Part shown: positions 50,251 to 63,166 of the stretch, piece by piece
Layout of the letters: each line of letters starts with the position of its first letter
Position numbering within the stretch: the stretch's first letter is position 1
Assembly (NCBI GenBank): GCA_029207755.1
Contig: JARCOQ010000017.1
Location: 2,368,945-2,432,944, forward strand
DNA: 64,000 bases
From: Chamaea fasciata
Lineage: Eukaryota; Chordata; Aves; Passeriformes; Sylviidae
Direction: 5' to 3'
Made by a program: the position numbers and the translations under genes
Notes under the pieces: model-generated
The model's database searches: none
Told to the model about the DNA's origin: nothing
Seen by the model: only the letters and a program-made list of their open reading frames with translations

Positions 50251-52085
50251 ATAATATATATAAATATCATCCTATTTTATATTAGAGTTGATTGCAAAAC
50301 AATAGTTAAGTGTGAACTTGCCCAGCAATTTCCTGGGGTGCTGAGGTATAGTTCAAATGCTCTGCTACAAAATGGACTGAACTAGAATAAAGAGGGCGGC
50401 TCATACGGGAGCATTTCGTTCGCTACTCAAATAACAACATTCTGTGCCTTTAGCAATGGCAATTAGAATAATCCACAGCGAGAAGAAGCATCAAGGATTA
50501 TCGTATTTGCTTATTAACGTGAGAGGCAAATTAATTTGGTGAGGAAACAAAGATTGCTGGGCTGCTTAACAGTGACATCTGATTATTTTGGAGAAAAACA
50601 TGCATCCTCCTGCTCACAGGAGGATCACGATCTCAACTTGTGCCCCCGTGTCTTGTAAAGATTCATTCCAGGCAAGAGCTGGGCTGCTCAAATTCTTAAA
50701 TGCTGAGCAAGAGATTTCATTCTGCTGGAGGTTTGTTAAACCACATCAACACCTGCTAAGCAGGAGGAATGAAGTGCAATAGGGAGAGAGCAGCACTGAT
50801 TTCATGCACCTTTAACTGAGGGTCCAGGGTCACCATGAGCTCCATGTTAATTAGCTGGAAGATTTAATGAACAAACCCTTCATTATGTTCTAATCAAAAC
50901 ATGGACTAAGAGCTAGTAAAATTAAAAAAAAAAAAATTAAAAAATAAAAAACGATGAGCATTCCTCTGCTGATGTATCATTCCTGACCTGACTTCTCCTT
51001 TCCCCAGGATTCTGGGTTGTTAATAAATCACCCCAGCAAAATATTGTGGTCAATTTCTCCTTATCCATCTCCTGATAGGCTCCAACAGATTCGGCAGGAT
51101 GTGCGTGGTCCTTGTCTGTATAAATGGTTTTGTTCTGCTCTGAATGCTTGCCTAGAAAAATACACCACGTTTTCCAAATGGGCAGATTCTTCAGGATCAT
51201 CTACCTGGATTTTGATTTAAGCTGAGTCTTAAAGTCAGGAAAGAATTTCTGTTCAAAAGAAAGGCTTGGGAATATCCCTTGTGCTCCCAGTTTCAGGAAT
51301 TTGGGCAATATTGAGGATGAAATAGGACAGGTGGAGCTCCAAATGGCTCAGGAGCAGGGAATTTAACTGGATTTAAGTAAATTCAGCCTTGTCTGGGAGA
51401 TGAGGAGGATCAGGATGTGCTTCACCCCTGTCCCTCAGGCCACCAGAGCTGCTGGGCGCACGTTCATGAATACACAATCAGAAAATATGGAATCATTTGG
51501 CCTCATTTAAATAGAATTGATCCCTTGGTAAGTATTCAGTAAAAATCCACTTTAAGCTACCTTAGAAAAGACCAGGGAAATTAAAAAAAAAATAAAATAA
51601 AATAAAAAAGGGGAAAAAAAATCAATCACCTAAGAGAGGTGGCCTTTAAGAAGAAGTCCAATGAAAATTGTCGGGGAAATCCATGGGGATAAAGCACTTT
51701 AAGGCAGTTGATTAAAGTAAAGCAGGGTGGAAAAGCGAAAGGTCCGACCTTGCACCACGACCTCACCAGCTCTCAGATGAAAAGCCTCAGGAAGACATAA
51801 AGTCAGCTTTTCAAGGGAGTTCACGAGAAGTGCAAAGCTCGGTTTTTCTCAGGCACAGGTTCACTTTGTGGGTATTTCGGTGCCGGTGCGAGCTGAGCTC
51901 TGTGCCCCTGTGCCTGTGCTTCACTGCAGCCCTGCGGGGGTGAAAATCAGTGACAAGTGGCACCATCTGGCCGTGGTTTCCTGTTTGCTGCTTCTCAGCC
52001 CTGCAAAGCCCTCTCTGGTAGTAAACATTTGGTTGTTCGCACATCTGTGCTGCCCCCGACCTCCCCAGCAGTGCGGGAGGGAAGA

Positions 52086-52213
52086 TGAGATTTAAAAACT
52101 TTGGAAAACTCCATCCAACCTATGAGGTTTTATTTCCAAGGCAGAGATAATTTCCTGGAAATCTCCTCCGGGCACCACGTGCTGCTTTATCAGAGCCAGC
52201 CTCAGCCTCAGCG
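52086..52213. repeat. Short duplicated segment, copy 2
   Basis: Partner of 50083-50250, about 2 kb away. A tandem-type duplication or an interspersed repeat of unknown class. Confidence 0.8.
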
Positions 52214-53383
52214 CAGAATGTTTGAAATTGAGAATGAAATTGAGAATTGAATTGAGAAATTATGGCCTGAATATTTTAAACTGAGCCTGTTGTGCCTGTG
52301 CCAAGCCAGAACCCCCTGAGCACGGGCAGCGAGGAAAGGGAGAACACTTCCAGGGATGGGGTTGTGCCTTTCCAACCCTTCCAGCATCAACAGCTGCTCC
52401 AAAGAGATCTCAGCATCTCCTTACAGCCCTGCCAGAGGGGAGCTGCACTTTATTACACTTCCGGAGGAGGGATTGATGTCTGCCAAGCTCAAGAGTTCAG
52501 GTTTTGGGTCACCTGCCCCTGCCCTGCTCCAAACCCTCCTCGGGCCAAGGGTGAGCAGCTAACCACAGGCAGCCCCTGCCCTTCTGCCCCTGTGACAAAC
52601 CAAGGAGTCAGAAATCGGTTTTTCCTCCTCGTTTGTGGTGATTGCTCCGGGGTTTTGGCCTGGCAAATCTCTCACACCAGAGGAAGGAGAGGAACCGAGC
52701 AAGCAGGGCTGGATCCTCCTGACCTCACCCTTTGCCAGCCAGGAGAACTCAGACCCTGAACCCAGCACAATCCTTTTCCCTAATTACTCTTTTCCCTGAT
52801 TGCCCTTTTCCCTCTGCCAATCCCATCAGCCGTCCCAGTCAGAGAACAGCTCCCCACAACTCGATTCTCCAAGTTCCAGACTCCCCAAAATACAAATACT
52901 GACACAAGAATGCTCCAAGTCTGTGTGTGTGGCAGGCGCTCAGACAAACCCACAAGCTGATCTATATTCAGTCCTGGCACATCAATCACCTCAGATTCCA
53001 GCAGGATTATCAAAAGACTGCTTTTGCCCATAACATAAAGCACTTTTCCTCCCCTCCAATTACCTTATGGAAATTTTTTAGCACAGATAATCTAAAGTGT
53101 TAATAAATCCTCTCCAGCATGGCAAGAGAAAGACAGATTTTTCTCTCCTTGTATCAGGAAAACTTCACACGTTTCAGCTTCCTCGGGAATAAAGCACAGA
53201 GAAATATTGTCTCCTGCACACCTTCTGCAAACACTCTCTGATATATTAGAGCAGGCTGAGCTCATACCCCATAATAGTCCATTACATCAAACCCTGCTGC
53301 AAATTCCTCGCCAATAAAGCACAAAGTCATTCCCAGCTTCTGCTCAACCATCCCCAGCAGCCCACCACACTTTGTGCCTTTAC

Positions 53384-53452
53384 CTGTGAGAAAGTGTCTG
53401 CTGTCCTCGTGTTATCCATGTCTGGGGAGCTTCTATTTGTCTCATCAGTGTC
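53384..53452 (-). CDS. Candidate exon with a well-placed start codon
   Basis: Acceptor GCTCTTTGCCACCCTGTAG and donor CAG|GTAAAG flank 23 open codons that begin DTDETNRSSPD and end MDNTRTADTFSQ. The ATG at 53417-53419 has G at -3 and G at +4. It ends in phase 0, so it could splice straight to 44959 and give the formin a short N-terminus. It cannot join 47248-47282. Splice signals are good; homology is unknown. Confidence 0.4.
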
Positions 53453-55544
53453 CTACAGGGTGGCAAAGAGCAGCTCATTCACAGATCACACCTGCTCCTC
53501 CGCAGCATGCTGCTCCTTCTCTCTCTCTCTCTGCTTCCCTTATGAAATCTTGCAGCCAGTGGCTTTTATTAAGTGTTACTTCCTTTTATGCTGAGAGCTG
53601 AAAGAAACAATAACGATGCTTTGTTTCCTTATGGCAGCTCCGTGGAAAGACCAGAAAAAAAAAAAAAAAAATGTAGAAGTTGTTTGCTTTTCCTGAAATG
53701 GTATTTATGTTCCTGGGACCTCCTGAAATCGCCAAGCCCCTGAATGCTGAAATTATGATTCATCGCTATTTATTAGGATTTATTACTATTTATTAGGATT
53801 TATTACTATTTATTATTACTTATCACATTGCAGCTGTCTGAACACCCAATATATGTTAGCTCCCAAATAAATTCCATGCTAAACGTCAGGGGGTTTGCCA
53901 GAGGAGCTACAAACATAGTGCTCAACGATCCCAGCAGTGTTTTCATGCACAGGAGCAATTTTAACACCTCTCCAAACTCCAGCATGGATGGGAGCACCAG
54001 GGCATGTGCAGCTTAATGCAAAAGATAAACAGCATTTCAAACTTTTTTTTTTTTCTTTGGAGGCGAGAACTGTGATTAGGAGAGGGAATTACCAGCACAG
54101 CAAAATTCCTGAAATCCAACAGCCCTGACGAAAATCCTTCAGCAGCTGCAGGGAAAACACCCCTTGGCTTCCCCCCCTTTAAATGGTGACTCCTGCAACA
54201 TCACAGACCCGTGTCAAAACCAACCTGGGGACTGAAAGTTCTGAGGAGACACAGCTGGAAAGGGGAACCCTTCACGATTTGAAATTTCTGCTCCTCCAGG
54301 CAGAGGCAGAGGAGAAAATCAAAGGCTCTGAAACGTCAATGCAAAGCAGAGTTTGTAAGAAGCAACAGGAATTGAAAACGTTTGGGGTTGACAACAGGTC
54401 TCCTTCCTCCGCTGCTCTAGAAGCAAATTTTTAATAGAAACAAGGCAGGAAGTTGGGGAGATCAGGGCAGAGCAGGTGCCCCTGGATCCCTCTGAGCCTC
54501 AGCCCCCACAGGCACAGATCCCACCCAGCAGTGCCACAGCTCTGAGACAAGAACTGGGAGGGAAAGGATTAGGATTGAACTCTCCCAGATCACTCCAGGC
54601 TCTGGAAATTAAAGGGAAGGTCGATATATGCTGATGTAAACAGGGTTTAATTGCTTGAAGTGATTAAATGTAAGTCTTTGAAGGAGTGTTAGCTAAACAC
54701 GGCCAATAACGGAACAGGGCTTGGCTAAATCCAGGTCTTGGAAAGAAATATTTAATAAAAGGTCTTTCAATGCCCTCAGTTCTGACTGCTCTGTGTCCAG
54801 CGGGACAGATGGAAATTTTTCACTAAACTAGGAAAAGGATTCGTGGGAAATACGTTTCTTGGACAGCTATCTGAAGCCATTCGGTTAAAATAAAATAGCA
54901 ACTAAGTCACTCAGAACCCCATTTCTAGTGCTGGCCTATTCCCCCTCAGATTCCTCAGCCCCTGAGGAACGACGATTTTCCTTTTAAAGAATCCCAAGGA
55001 GCTGCCGTTAATGAGGTGATGGTAGAGCAGAGAGCATTTCAGAGTGGGAAATGAGAGGTTTCTCTCACACGGGCTCTGCAGAGATGTGAGAGGGTCCGTT
55101 CCCCTCCGCTGCCTGGAGAGCAGCACGTCCTGCAAGTCTGGGAGAGAGCAGTTCATCATCACAGAGCTCAATTGCTGCTCTTGGAGCAAACATTTTCAAT
55201 TAATCCGAAGCCGTTAATTACACCGTCCTTTAATAAAGGCTCTGGTGTCATTTCCTTTTTTCTTTTCTTTTCTTTTTTTTTTTTGTTTTTTCTGCTCTCA
55301 GTGAATCGATTCCAGCCTGTGCCAGAATCCTGGGCTGCAGCAAACACAGGGAAAATTCCCTGCTGGAACAAACCACCCTCCAGTGGGGATGAGAATTATG
55401 GGGCAGAGGGCTTGGATCAACCTGGAAGAACAAGAACCCTTTGTGCATTGTCTGAACAGTGCATGAGGCGAAGGTTTTGCTGTAGAAAAACATCAGCTCT
55501 GCCCAGCCTGGCCCAGGACACTCCCCACGGCTTCTCTCCCACCC
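53453..55544. other. Unassigned
   Basis: A degenerate TATTAGGATTTAT repeat just outside this sub-region at about 53765-53818 is AT-rich. A minus-strand reading at about 55080-55190 is open for some 40 codons, but I cannot tie it to splice sites or a family. Confidence 0.35.
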
Positions 55545-55765
55545 TGTGCATGGCCTCACCACCCTCACAGGGAGGAATTTTTTTCCTGATATCCCATCCA
55601 GCCCTGCCCTGTGGCAGTTTGAAGCCATTCCCTGTGTCCTATCCCTCCAGCCCATGGAAATTCTCTCCCTCCATCTTTCCTGCAGCTCCTCCAGACACTG
55701 CGAGGCCACACTGAGCTCACCCCAAAGCTTCTCTTCCCCAGGCTGAACAATCCCAATTCTCTCCC
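55545..55765 (-). mobile_element. CR1 LINE 3' fragment
   Basis: Reverse-complement CR1: 'ctgtggcagtttgaagccat', 'ctgcagctcctccagacact', 'ccaggctgaacaatcccaat'. Same family as at 17.1 and 38.8 kb. Confidence 0.8.
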
Positions 55766-57524
55766 TAAACCTCACGTTTTTTAGGCTAAAAAGACCAGAT
55801 TCTCTCAGATTTACTCGCGGAGATTCCGAACACCTTTTCCCAAACCTTTTCCCTTCCAGCCACGAGGGGTGAGCGTCCTTTCCAACCTCCTGGTTTCTGT
55901 TTTCTCACAGCCCTGGAGTGACTTCACAGGCCAGAAACCAAATTCCTCACCTGCTCTCTGAAATTCGAAACCCCAAAGGGTTTTCCAATATCACCTCGTG
56001 GATAACCACGTGTGGCCTCATCGTTTTGTGCTTTTTGTGGAAGTTGAAGAATAAAAACAACTCTAAACCTATGACCAGCACGTTTTCAGTCAATCTAAAT
56101 ATGTGTTTAATGGGCAGAAGTCTCTTTTTCATTTCATTAAAGAATTCTCCTGAACCTTCTCGTACCTAAGAAAAGAACACCATGAAATAAGTTATTTCAG
56201 GTTAAAAAACAAGAGCTGAATGAATTTATTCTTTAAAGAAATTCATGAATAAATACAGCATGAACTTCACGGGCACATTTTTGCCTCTCATTCAAGCATG
56301 AATTGTTCCAGCAGGGCCGGAATGCTCTCACAGGGTGTTTCAGAGTTGGAAAACAAAGCCTTTCCCTGAAAACTGGCTTCACCTGAAAATTGCTGCCTAA
56401 ACCTGTTTTATAAAAGAGCTCTTTCTTTTTTCTTTTTTTTTTTTTCCCCTCCCTTTTTTTTATTTTCTTTTTTCTTTTTTCCGTGGAAATGGTGCTGAAA
56501 TAGAGAAGAAGTCAGAGCTCCTTGTGTCTGTTTTGGGGTTTGACCTCAGCATTCCTCCTCGTTTCCCACGATGGAGATTCCAACAAGATCTGAACAAAAG
56601 CCAAGCAGCCACGTTAGAAAGAAACTCTGTTCCAGGAGGTTTTGGGGTTTTTTTGTTCCCTCAGTGCCGGTCTAGCACAGAAATTGATGGAAATTCCAGC
56701 GATTTCCATTTGGTCTAATTTTAATTCTGGTTTTAAGCAAGGAAGATATTGATGTACAACAGTTTGTGCTACAATGAACTGGAAGGTGCGTTAAATGCAG
56801 GGAGGGAGGGAAAAGAGAGGGGGAAGTATGAGAACAGAAAGTGAGTAATTTAAAACTTCTGTGAAACTAAATTCAGGTCGAGGGTGACATCTAGTGCTGC
56901 TCAGCACAAATTCTGCCCGTTTCTGCAGCACCCTCACTCAGGAAGAAAATTTAAACTTTTACCATGTTTCACCAGCTACGCCACAAAAGAAATATTTTCC
57001 CATAAAATGTGAGTTTAATTTTTTTTTTTCGGGTAATACGAGGTAATTTTTAAAATCAATTCAGTATTTTGAATGCATAATGGGAGAATCCATAAAAGGA
57101 AAAAAAAAAAATAAAGGTAGGAACTTGGAGGTAGAGAAATTACAACTCCAATTACAATGAACAACTTGGTGCACGAGGTCTGATTGATGGAAGTGTCATT
57201 GGTTTTGGCTTCTTTTCTTATTCTTCATTTTTTTTAGTACAATAAAGCTGCAAAGCACAGTGGCAGCCTGATACATTAATAAAGCAAATCAAGTAATTAG
57301 CAACGGAGCTATTAGTAATTCCCTTGACTGATAATGCACGAATGACTCAGCTGCTGAATTACGAACAACAACAAATGTTTCCAGCGGCTTTCTTTGGTTC
57401 ATGGTCAGCACCAGGGAAAGGGGCAGCCCACACGTTTCCAAAAATAACAATTCTTCATCCACCTGAGCGACTCCCTTTGGGCTCCTCACTGTGTGCAACA
57501 AACAGCAACAAAGGAAATCATGGA
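55766..57524. other. Unassigned
   Basis: Pyrimidine-rich tract at about 56420-56482 and an A-run at 57097-57112. No exon recognised. Confidence 0.4.
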
Positions 57525-57655
57525 ATCACAGAATCCCCGGGGTAGAAAAAGAAATTTAAAGCTCATCTCATTCCATCCCCTGCCGTGGGACACCTCCCGC
57601 CATCCCAGGTTGCTCCAAGCCCTGTCCAACCTAGCCTCGAACAATTCCAGGAAAA
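57525..57655 (-). mobile_element. CR1 LINE 3' fragment
   Basis: 'tcatggaatcacagaatccc' then 'aaagctcatctcattccatc' and 'ccctgccgtgggacacctcc' is the reverse complement of a CR1 end. Confidence 0.8.
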
Positions 57656-57751
57656 GCCAACGCACTAGTTCCTAATTTAATTAATTTTTCAACTGCTTAA
57701 AACCCATTTCATGCAGAAGTCTCGCCCTCTGGATCTCCCTGGTGATCTCAC

Positions 57752-57773
57752 CTTGTTCGTTCTGCTGCCGCGC
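57752..57773 (-). CDS. Possible 22-bp formin 5' exon
   Basis: Acceptor CTTCTCGGTTTTGAG and strong donor CAAG|GTGAGA enclose ARQQNEQ plus one base, with three CpGs in an otherwise CpG-poor area. It ends in the phase needed by 47248-47282, where G|AA would make a glutamate. It is very short, so chance is a serious alternative. Confidence 0.22.
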
Positions 57774-58296
57774 CTCAAAACCGAGAAGTTAAACCCACAT
57801 TACCCCAGTGCCCAGAGGAAGTGACACCTCCACAGATCTGCTCCTCTGTGACACAAGGTGGCACCAGAAACTGCCGGAATTTCAGCCGAGAAAAAGTGAA
57901 GCACAAAGCGAAAACTTGGCAGAGTTTGTGGGGTTAAATGAGAGGAGTCAGAAAACCAGAGACTCCCCAGTGGCTGCGCCCAGGGCACAGCAGGGGCACA
58001 GCAGGGACAAGCTGCAGGTCCTGAAAGGTCTAAACCAGCAGGAATTGGCTGTGGAATCAAAGAGGGGGCAAAAGCAAGCCTGAGGGGAGCTGGATCATCT
58101 TCTGAAAGCCGGGAAACAGCAGCAGCCTCTGATGGGGCACAGTCAGGGTGTTCCAGGGTCCAGGATGGTCTTTTCCTCCTGGAATGGGCTCTGTGACCAA
58201 GGGATGTCCCTTCTCCTGCAACCTCCTTTTGAAACTTCAACCCTTTCCTCATTAAAAACAGATTTTCTGGCCTTGGCAAACCAAAAAATATTAATT

Positions 58297-58330
<34 letters not shown>

Positions 58331-60560
58331 ACGAAATATTAAGAAAGATGACAGGAGATTGCAGCTTCCTCCTCGCCTCCTCCTTATTTGTCTGCACAGC
58401 CTGGGACAGCTCTGGTCCTGTCCCTGACTCTGTTTTCAGTCTTGGGCAGCAAGGTGAGAATAAAGCAAAGGGTTCCCCATACAGGCACCGGAGCTCCTCA
58501 CCCATCTGTGCCCCTGCACAGGGAATTCTGTTCCTGGCCACGCTCAGGGGTGCTGCAAACACAAAGCCCAAGCACTCCCCAAAATTCCCAAAATGACACT
58601 GAGGAGGAAAATAAAGGTATCTTGTGGTTAAGATAAAGGAATGAGGAACCCTGGCTGAGAATCTCAGCTCTGCGCTGCACAGTGCTAAAAGCAGTATTTT
58701 ATATTTCGTTTATTTTGTGTTCTGACACTTAATTAGCCAGGGAAGGAGCAATAACCCAGGGGGCAGGGGGTGAATTCACAGCGGGGACAGATCTCTGTTA
58801 GCTCAGAGTCTCTCCAGACCTTCCACACAAACCTTTCCAGCTGGGATGGCTCAAATAAAGAAAATCCTGAGTGAAACCACCTCTGTATACAGTACCTAGA
58901 CACATCTATTATGAATATAGAGCTAAAAATGATTAATAACGAATAGGCAGAAGACAATAGCAGAGCACAGATGCAAAGAGGGATTGAGGAGGAGTAGGAG
59001 GAAGGTTCACTCTGCCCTCTGCAATACTTTGCGGAGCAGTGACACAAAACCCTTCAGTGAACCAGGGAGCTCCTCAGGTCAGCCCTGATTGCTTGGAGCT
59101 CTGGCACCTGCGTCCTCCAGGGTGCTGGCCTGGAAGAGCGAGGCTGCAAAACATTTTTGGGGACTTTTCAGGCAGCCACAGAGGTGTGAAATCGGCCGCA
59201 ATTCCATTATTGCTGCCCTCAGAGGTGGTGCGGGGTGAGTAACAGATGTAACCTTTTCATGACAACCCATTCTCTTGTCAACAAAACGTTCAGAGCAAAC
59301 AAAACCTTAAACCTTAAACCTCAGCTCCTTCTTTCGTGCCAAACAGGAGGATGTGCTATTCAGGCACACCCAAATATAGATTATTATTAAACTCAAAGAT
59401 GGGTAAATGACCTTGTACACTTCAGCTGGAAAGAAGAAAGAAGGAAAGAGATGGGAGAATAACCAATTGTCACTCCTGTTCTCCATAATAAATTCATACA
59501 AGGTTGCATGAATCATATTGGCTTTCCAAATCTGTTTTGCTTTCCAAATCAAGGCAGTTCTGTTTCTGACAGAAAATATTCGATATTGACACCCTGTAGT
59601 CTGGCATCACTCAAAGTACCTGGCTCACTCTGCAAACTGCAGAATCTGGAAAAGGGAACCTCTCTAACCCTGAAGAGCATTTCAATCCCATTTTATTGTT
59701 GAGGGGCAACATTTTGGAGGGCAGCAAATTCCTTGTTATCCCCAAAGCCTAACGAATAACCAGTTCTAGAAGTTATTTCCAAAAACAATGCAGATAAAAG
59801 CACTGAAGTTGGAATTTTTATAACCACAGGACACCATCCTCCACACACAAAAAGAGTAGAGCAGGAAACCCTTGGACAAAATCAGAAAGGCAGAAGTTAG
59901 ACCTAACCGGTAAATAAAATTAAAGGATTGGGTCTGGTTTTAGGGACTTTTTTCTGTCCTTCTTGGTCTGGAAAGCAGCAACACTGGACTGCAAGCACTG
60001 CAACAAACTGAGGAGCTTTGAGCATTAGCAGAACAGTTTGTCCCAATATCCATCCATCCATCCATCCATCCATCCATCCATCCATCCATCCATCCATCCA
60101 TCCACAGCACCTGACAGCTCAGTAAAATCATCTTTAAAACTTGCCAGCCTCCAGAATCCTTCAGTTCTCCCTGGTCCAGGAGTGAGGTCAGGCAGCAGCA
60201 GCAATCAGGTTTGAAAATCCCAAGTTCACCCATCCCTCAGCCCCAGCACCACAGGGCAGTGAGATCTGTGAAGCTTCCAGGGAGATGGGGAAGATATTCC
60301 AGGGATATCTGGGGCTGGTGAAGCTGAAGAGCAGAATGCAGCTGGCTCAATCACGTCTGCTTGTCTCTCACTGTGTAAATGAGAGAACAAAACTGACACT
60401 GAGCATTATTAGTCTAAAGCACTTCAAATCCCTTTAGCATGAGAAGCACCCGCAGGTGCTGGTGAGTGTTTTGCAATCAGGTCTGCTTTGTCTCCTTTCA
60501 CCCAGGGATGAGAAGGAAAATTGCCCCAAATGTCCCCAAGTTGAGTCTGTTTAAATTAAC
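57774..60560. other. Unassigned; includes a TCCA array
   Basis: Contains a T-run at 58300-58326 and the tetranucleotide array at 60050. No gene recognised. Confidence 0.4.
60050..60104 (+). repeat. (TCCA)n microsatellite
   Basis: About 13-14 perfect copies of the tetranucleotide TCCA. Confidence 0.97.
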
Positions 60561-60702
60561 CTTTTAACTGGCTGAAATTATAGAAATCCTCCTCTGAAAG
60601 GCCCCTCACTGCAATCAGCATTTCGTGCTCCTTCTCCTCACTAATCACACTTTGGCAGTGTGATCCCTCCTTGCAGTGCTGCTGCTTCTGCTCCAGCCAG
60701 GG
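60561..60702 (-). CDS. Candidate coding exon, possibly formin 5' exon
   Basis: Acceptor AATTTCCCTTCAG, then 47 open codons: PWLEQKQQHCKEGSHCQSVI, SEEKEHEMLIAVRGLSEEDF and YNFSQLK plus one base. The composition is protein-like (charged, helical), and an in-frame TGA lies just before the acceptor. If it ends at AAAAG|GTTAAT (weak donor) it fits the phase of 47248-47282 and reads SQLK, E, IHLSPGETLVK. A stronger donor, GCA|GTGAGG at 60610, would give a 93-bp phase-0 exon instead. No start codon opens it, so it too would need an upstream exon. Confidence 0.4.
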
Positions 60703-63166
60703 CTGAAGGGAAATTCACTGGATGGCATCCCAAAGGATGCAGACTCCTGGATTCGGTTCACTGGGTGAGGTGAGGATTTACAATTCCTATCCGAAAACCT
60801 CTGGCAGCAAAGTGGTGCAGATAAATTTAACTTCCACTGACCTCAGCTGATGTCAGATCCACTCTTGCCTCAGACTAGAAAGAAACATTATTAGCTGTGG
60901 GCATGGCTGGGAAGTGTAGGAACTACAACTTCTTGGAAGAAATGGAAATCTTTCCATTATTACATCCAACACCTGATATCGCAAGAGATCCTGAAGCCTG
61001 TGACTGTGACAGGACAGAAGCTGCTCTTGGAAAGCTGTTACCTCAAGACATTGAAGGAAAAAAAAAACAACAGCATTTCAGTAGACAGAACTTAATCACC
61101 TCTGTCTTCACTTTGGTTTCCTCACATGCCAGGTCCTTGTGAGGCTCCTAATTCCAGATTTCTTTAGGCTTTATAATCAAGAATTAGAAATCATTTCATA
61201 TCATTTTATGTTCACTTTGTATAATCACAGAAAATGTCCCAAAGCGGGTTTCTGCTCTTTATTCTAACGAGTGATTTCTCCACGTTTCAGTGAAAATCGG
61301 TAAAGAGGTTTTTGGTTTTTTAATTAAGTCAGTAGGCGAGCAGCTCATGTCCCACACGCCATGTGCTGAATCAGATCTGAAGTTTCATTCACTTCGCCAA
61401 GTATTTTGTCAAGTATTCCACTATCAAAAACTTAAATCTACCGAGGCAGCTCTTGAGCACTGAACAGCTCCGCAGGTCAGCAGAGCTCTGAGCAACCCCC
61501 GTGAAGTGCCCAGGCGGTGAATTCCAGCCCGTGTTTGCAGATATTCCCAATCAAACCTGACTGCACACTCCAGAAATCTGCACAGAACTCAAAACCAGCA
61601 CAGCTTCCTCTGCTAAGAGAAAATATTTCATCTTTTCAGTCCTTTTCTATGAAGAATAACGCAGAGAAAAGGTCTTCAAGAGTTTTTTCACTTGCTGGTT
61701 TGGCTACTTGAAACTTCAGGATAACAATAATTCCCTGCTGCACGAGAGAAACCAACTGCTTATAATCCTCTAACTTCCTTTAAAATTTCCACTTTTGTCT
61801 GGCAGAAACTATTGTTGAAAAAGAGTGAAAATAAAGGAAAGTGATATTCATTTATCAGCTGTTATCAGCCTAATCTCGTGTCGAGCACTAAACAAGATTT
61901 TTCACACAACATCACAGGGGAATTCTCTCAGAAAACTCCATGATCCACATTTAGCACCAAATGTTATTTTCTCTTTACCTTTCCCTGAGGATTAAATAGT
62001 TTCACTAGTGAAGAAACAACTGAGCAATACCAGCATTAAAATAAATAAATAAATAGATAAATAAATCAGCCTTGCTTTTAACTGCTTTGTAAAACACAGC
62101 AGAGGTTTTGTTGTTTTTGTTTTTTGGGGTTTTGGTTTTTTTTTTCTACCTGGGAAAATTGTTCACTTCTGCTGGTAGCTAAAGCAGCCAAACGTTGGCT
62201 TTGCCTTCATCGCAGCCAATATTTCATTAACTGTGCTGACATCCTCTTATTTACGGCTTATTTTTCTTAGAAAATGAGTTATTTTAGGAAAGGACACGAA
62301 TGAAAGTAATGTAAGAGACATCAGAATAAATCTAATTTCTACATTTAACCCATTGTATCTCTCTGGGCTCGGGGCGGGTTGTCCTGACATTTTTTTTTTT
62401 TTAAGGGCTGCTCACGATTCTTTAAAGGACCCATCTGCTGTGATTGAAGCACACAAAACTTTCATTAGAGATTCTTGGGCTGGATAATGAATCTGAATTT
62501 GGGAGGCTCAGACAGTGAAGGACAGCCCTGGCGTGGGCAGATGAGCAGAGAGGATGGCAGGGCAGGATCAGAGGCTGCAGCTGAAGGAAAAGCCTGGCGG
62601 TGCAAAACCCTGACAAATCCAGCTTTGTGCTCGGGAACTCTCATCTTTTCTCTCATCTTTTCTGGCCAGGAGAGGAATGGGGATCGGGTCTTGGACATCC
62701 CTTTTACGGGCACTGATCAGGAGCCCAAATACAGAACAGCCCAGAGGCATTTTCCTCTGAACACGCTCTGAAAGGATGAGGCTGCTGATAAATACTGCCA
62801 AATCTGGCCCTGTTTCAACATCATTTTTATGGGGTTTTAATCAATCCTTATAGAAGCACAGGAGGGGCGTTTTCCTCAGTAAAACCTGTCCCAGTTAGAG
62901 AACAGGTTTTAGCTGCAGCAGCCCACCCAAGGGCTGGAGTTTGCACAGAACCAGCACAAGTTTGGAACTCCAGATGCAACCCAAAAGTTTTCTATTTCTC
63001 AGCTAAGTGAGACCCTGAAGCCCCTCTCCAGAACCCAGCTCCAGTAAATCACTCTGGAGGCTGAAAAGCTCCTCTGCAGTCAGAATCAGTCAAGGGGGTC
63101 AGGTGAAACAAGCATAAAAATCACCCCCACACTTCTGGGGGTGTGAAAACTCCTCCTAAGAAACAC
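60703..63166. other. Unassigned
   Basis: Two weak minus-strand exon-like pieces were seen: 61983-62008 (KLFNPQGK, with GTAAAG donor) and about 61109-61150 (EPHKDLACEETKVKTE, weak splice sites). AAAT-type repeats lie at about 62039-62066. None is firm. Confidence 0.35.

Larger units (their letters stand above)
47283..53383. other. Unassigned; formin 5' intron or intergenic
   Basis: No clear gene. It includes a T-run at about 49541-49562 and one member of a short duplication (50083-50250). The alternative exon at 48561-48638 is listed separately. Confidence 0.4.

Noticed and set aside
54911..55189. 92-codon minus-strand ORF and an overlapping 43-codon reading
   Set aside because: Looks protein-like in part, but no splice site or phase links it to the formin and no family is recognised.
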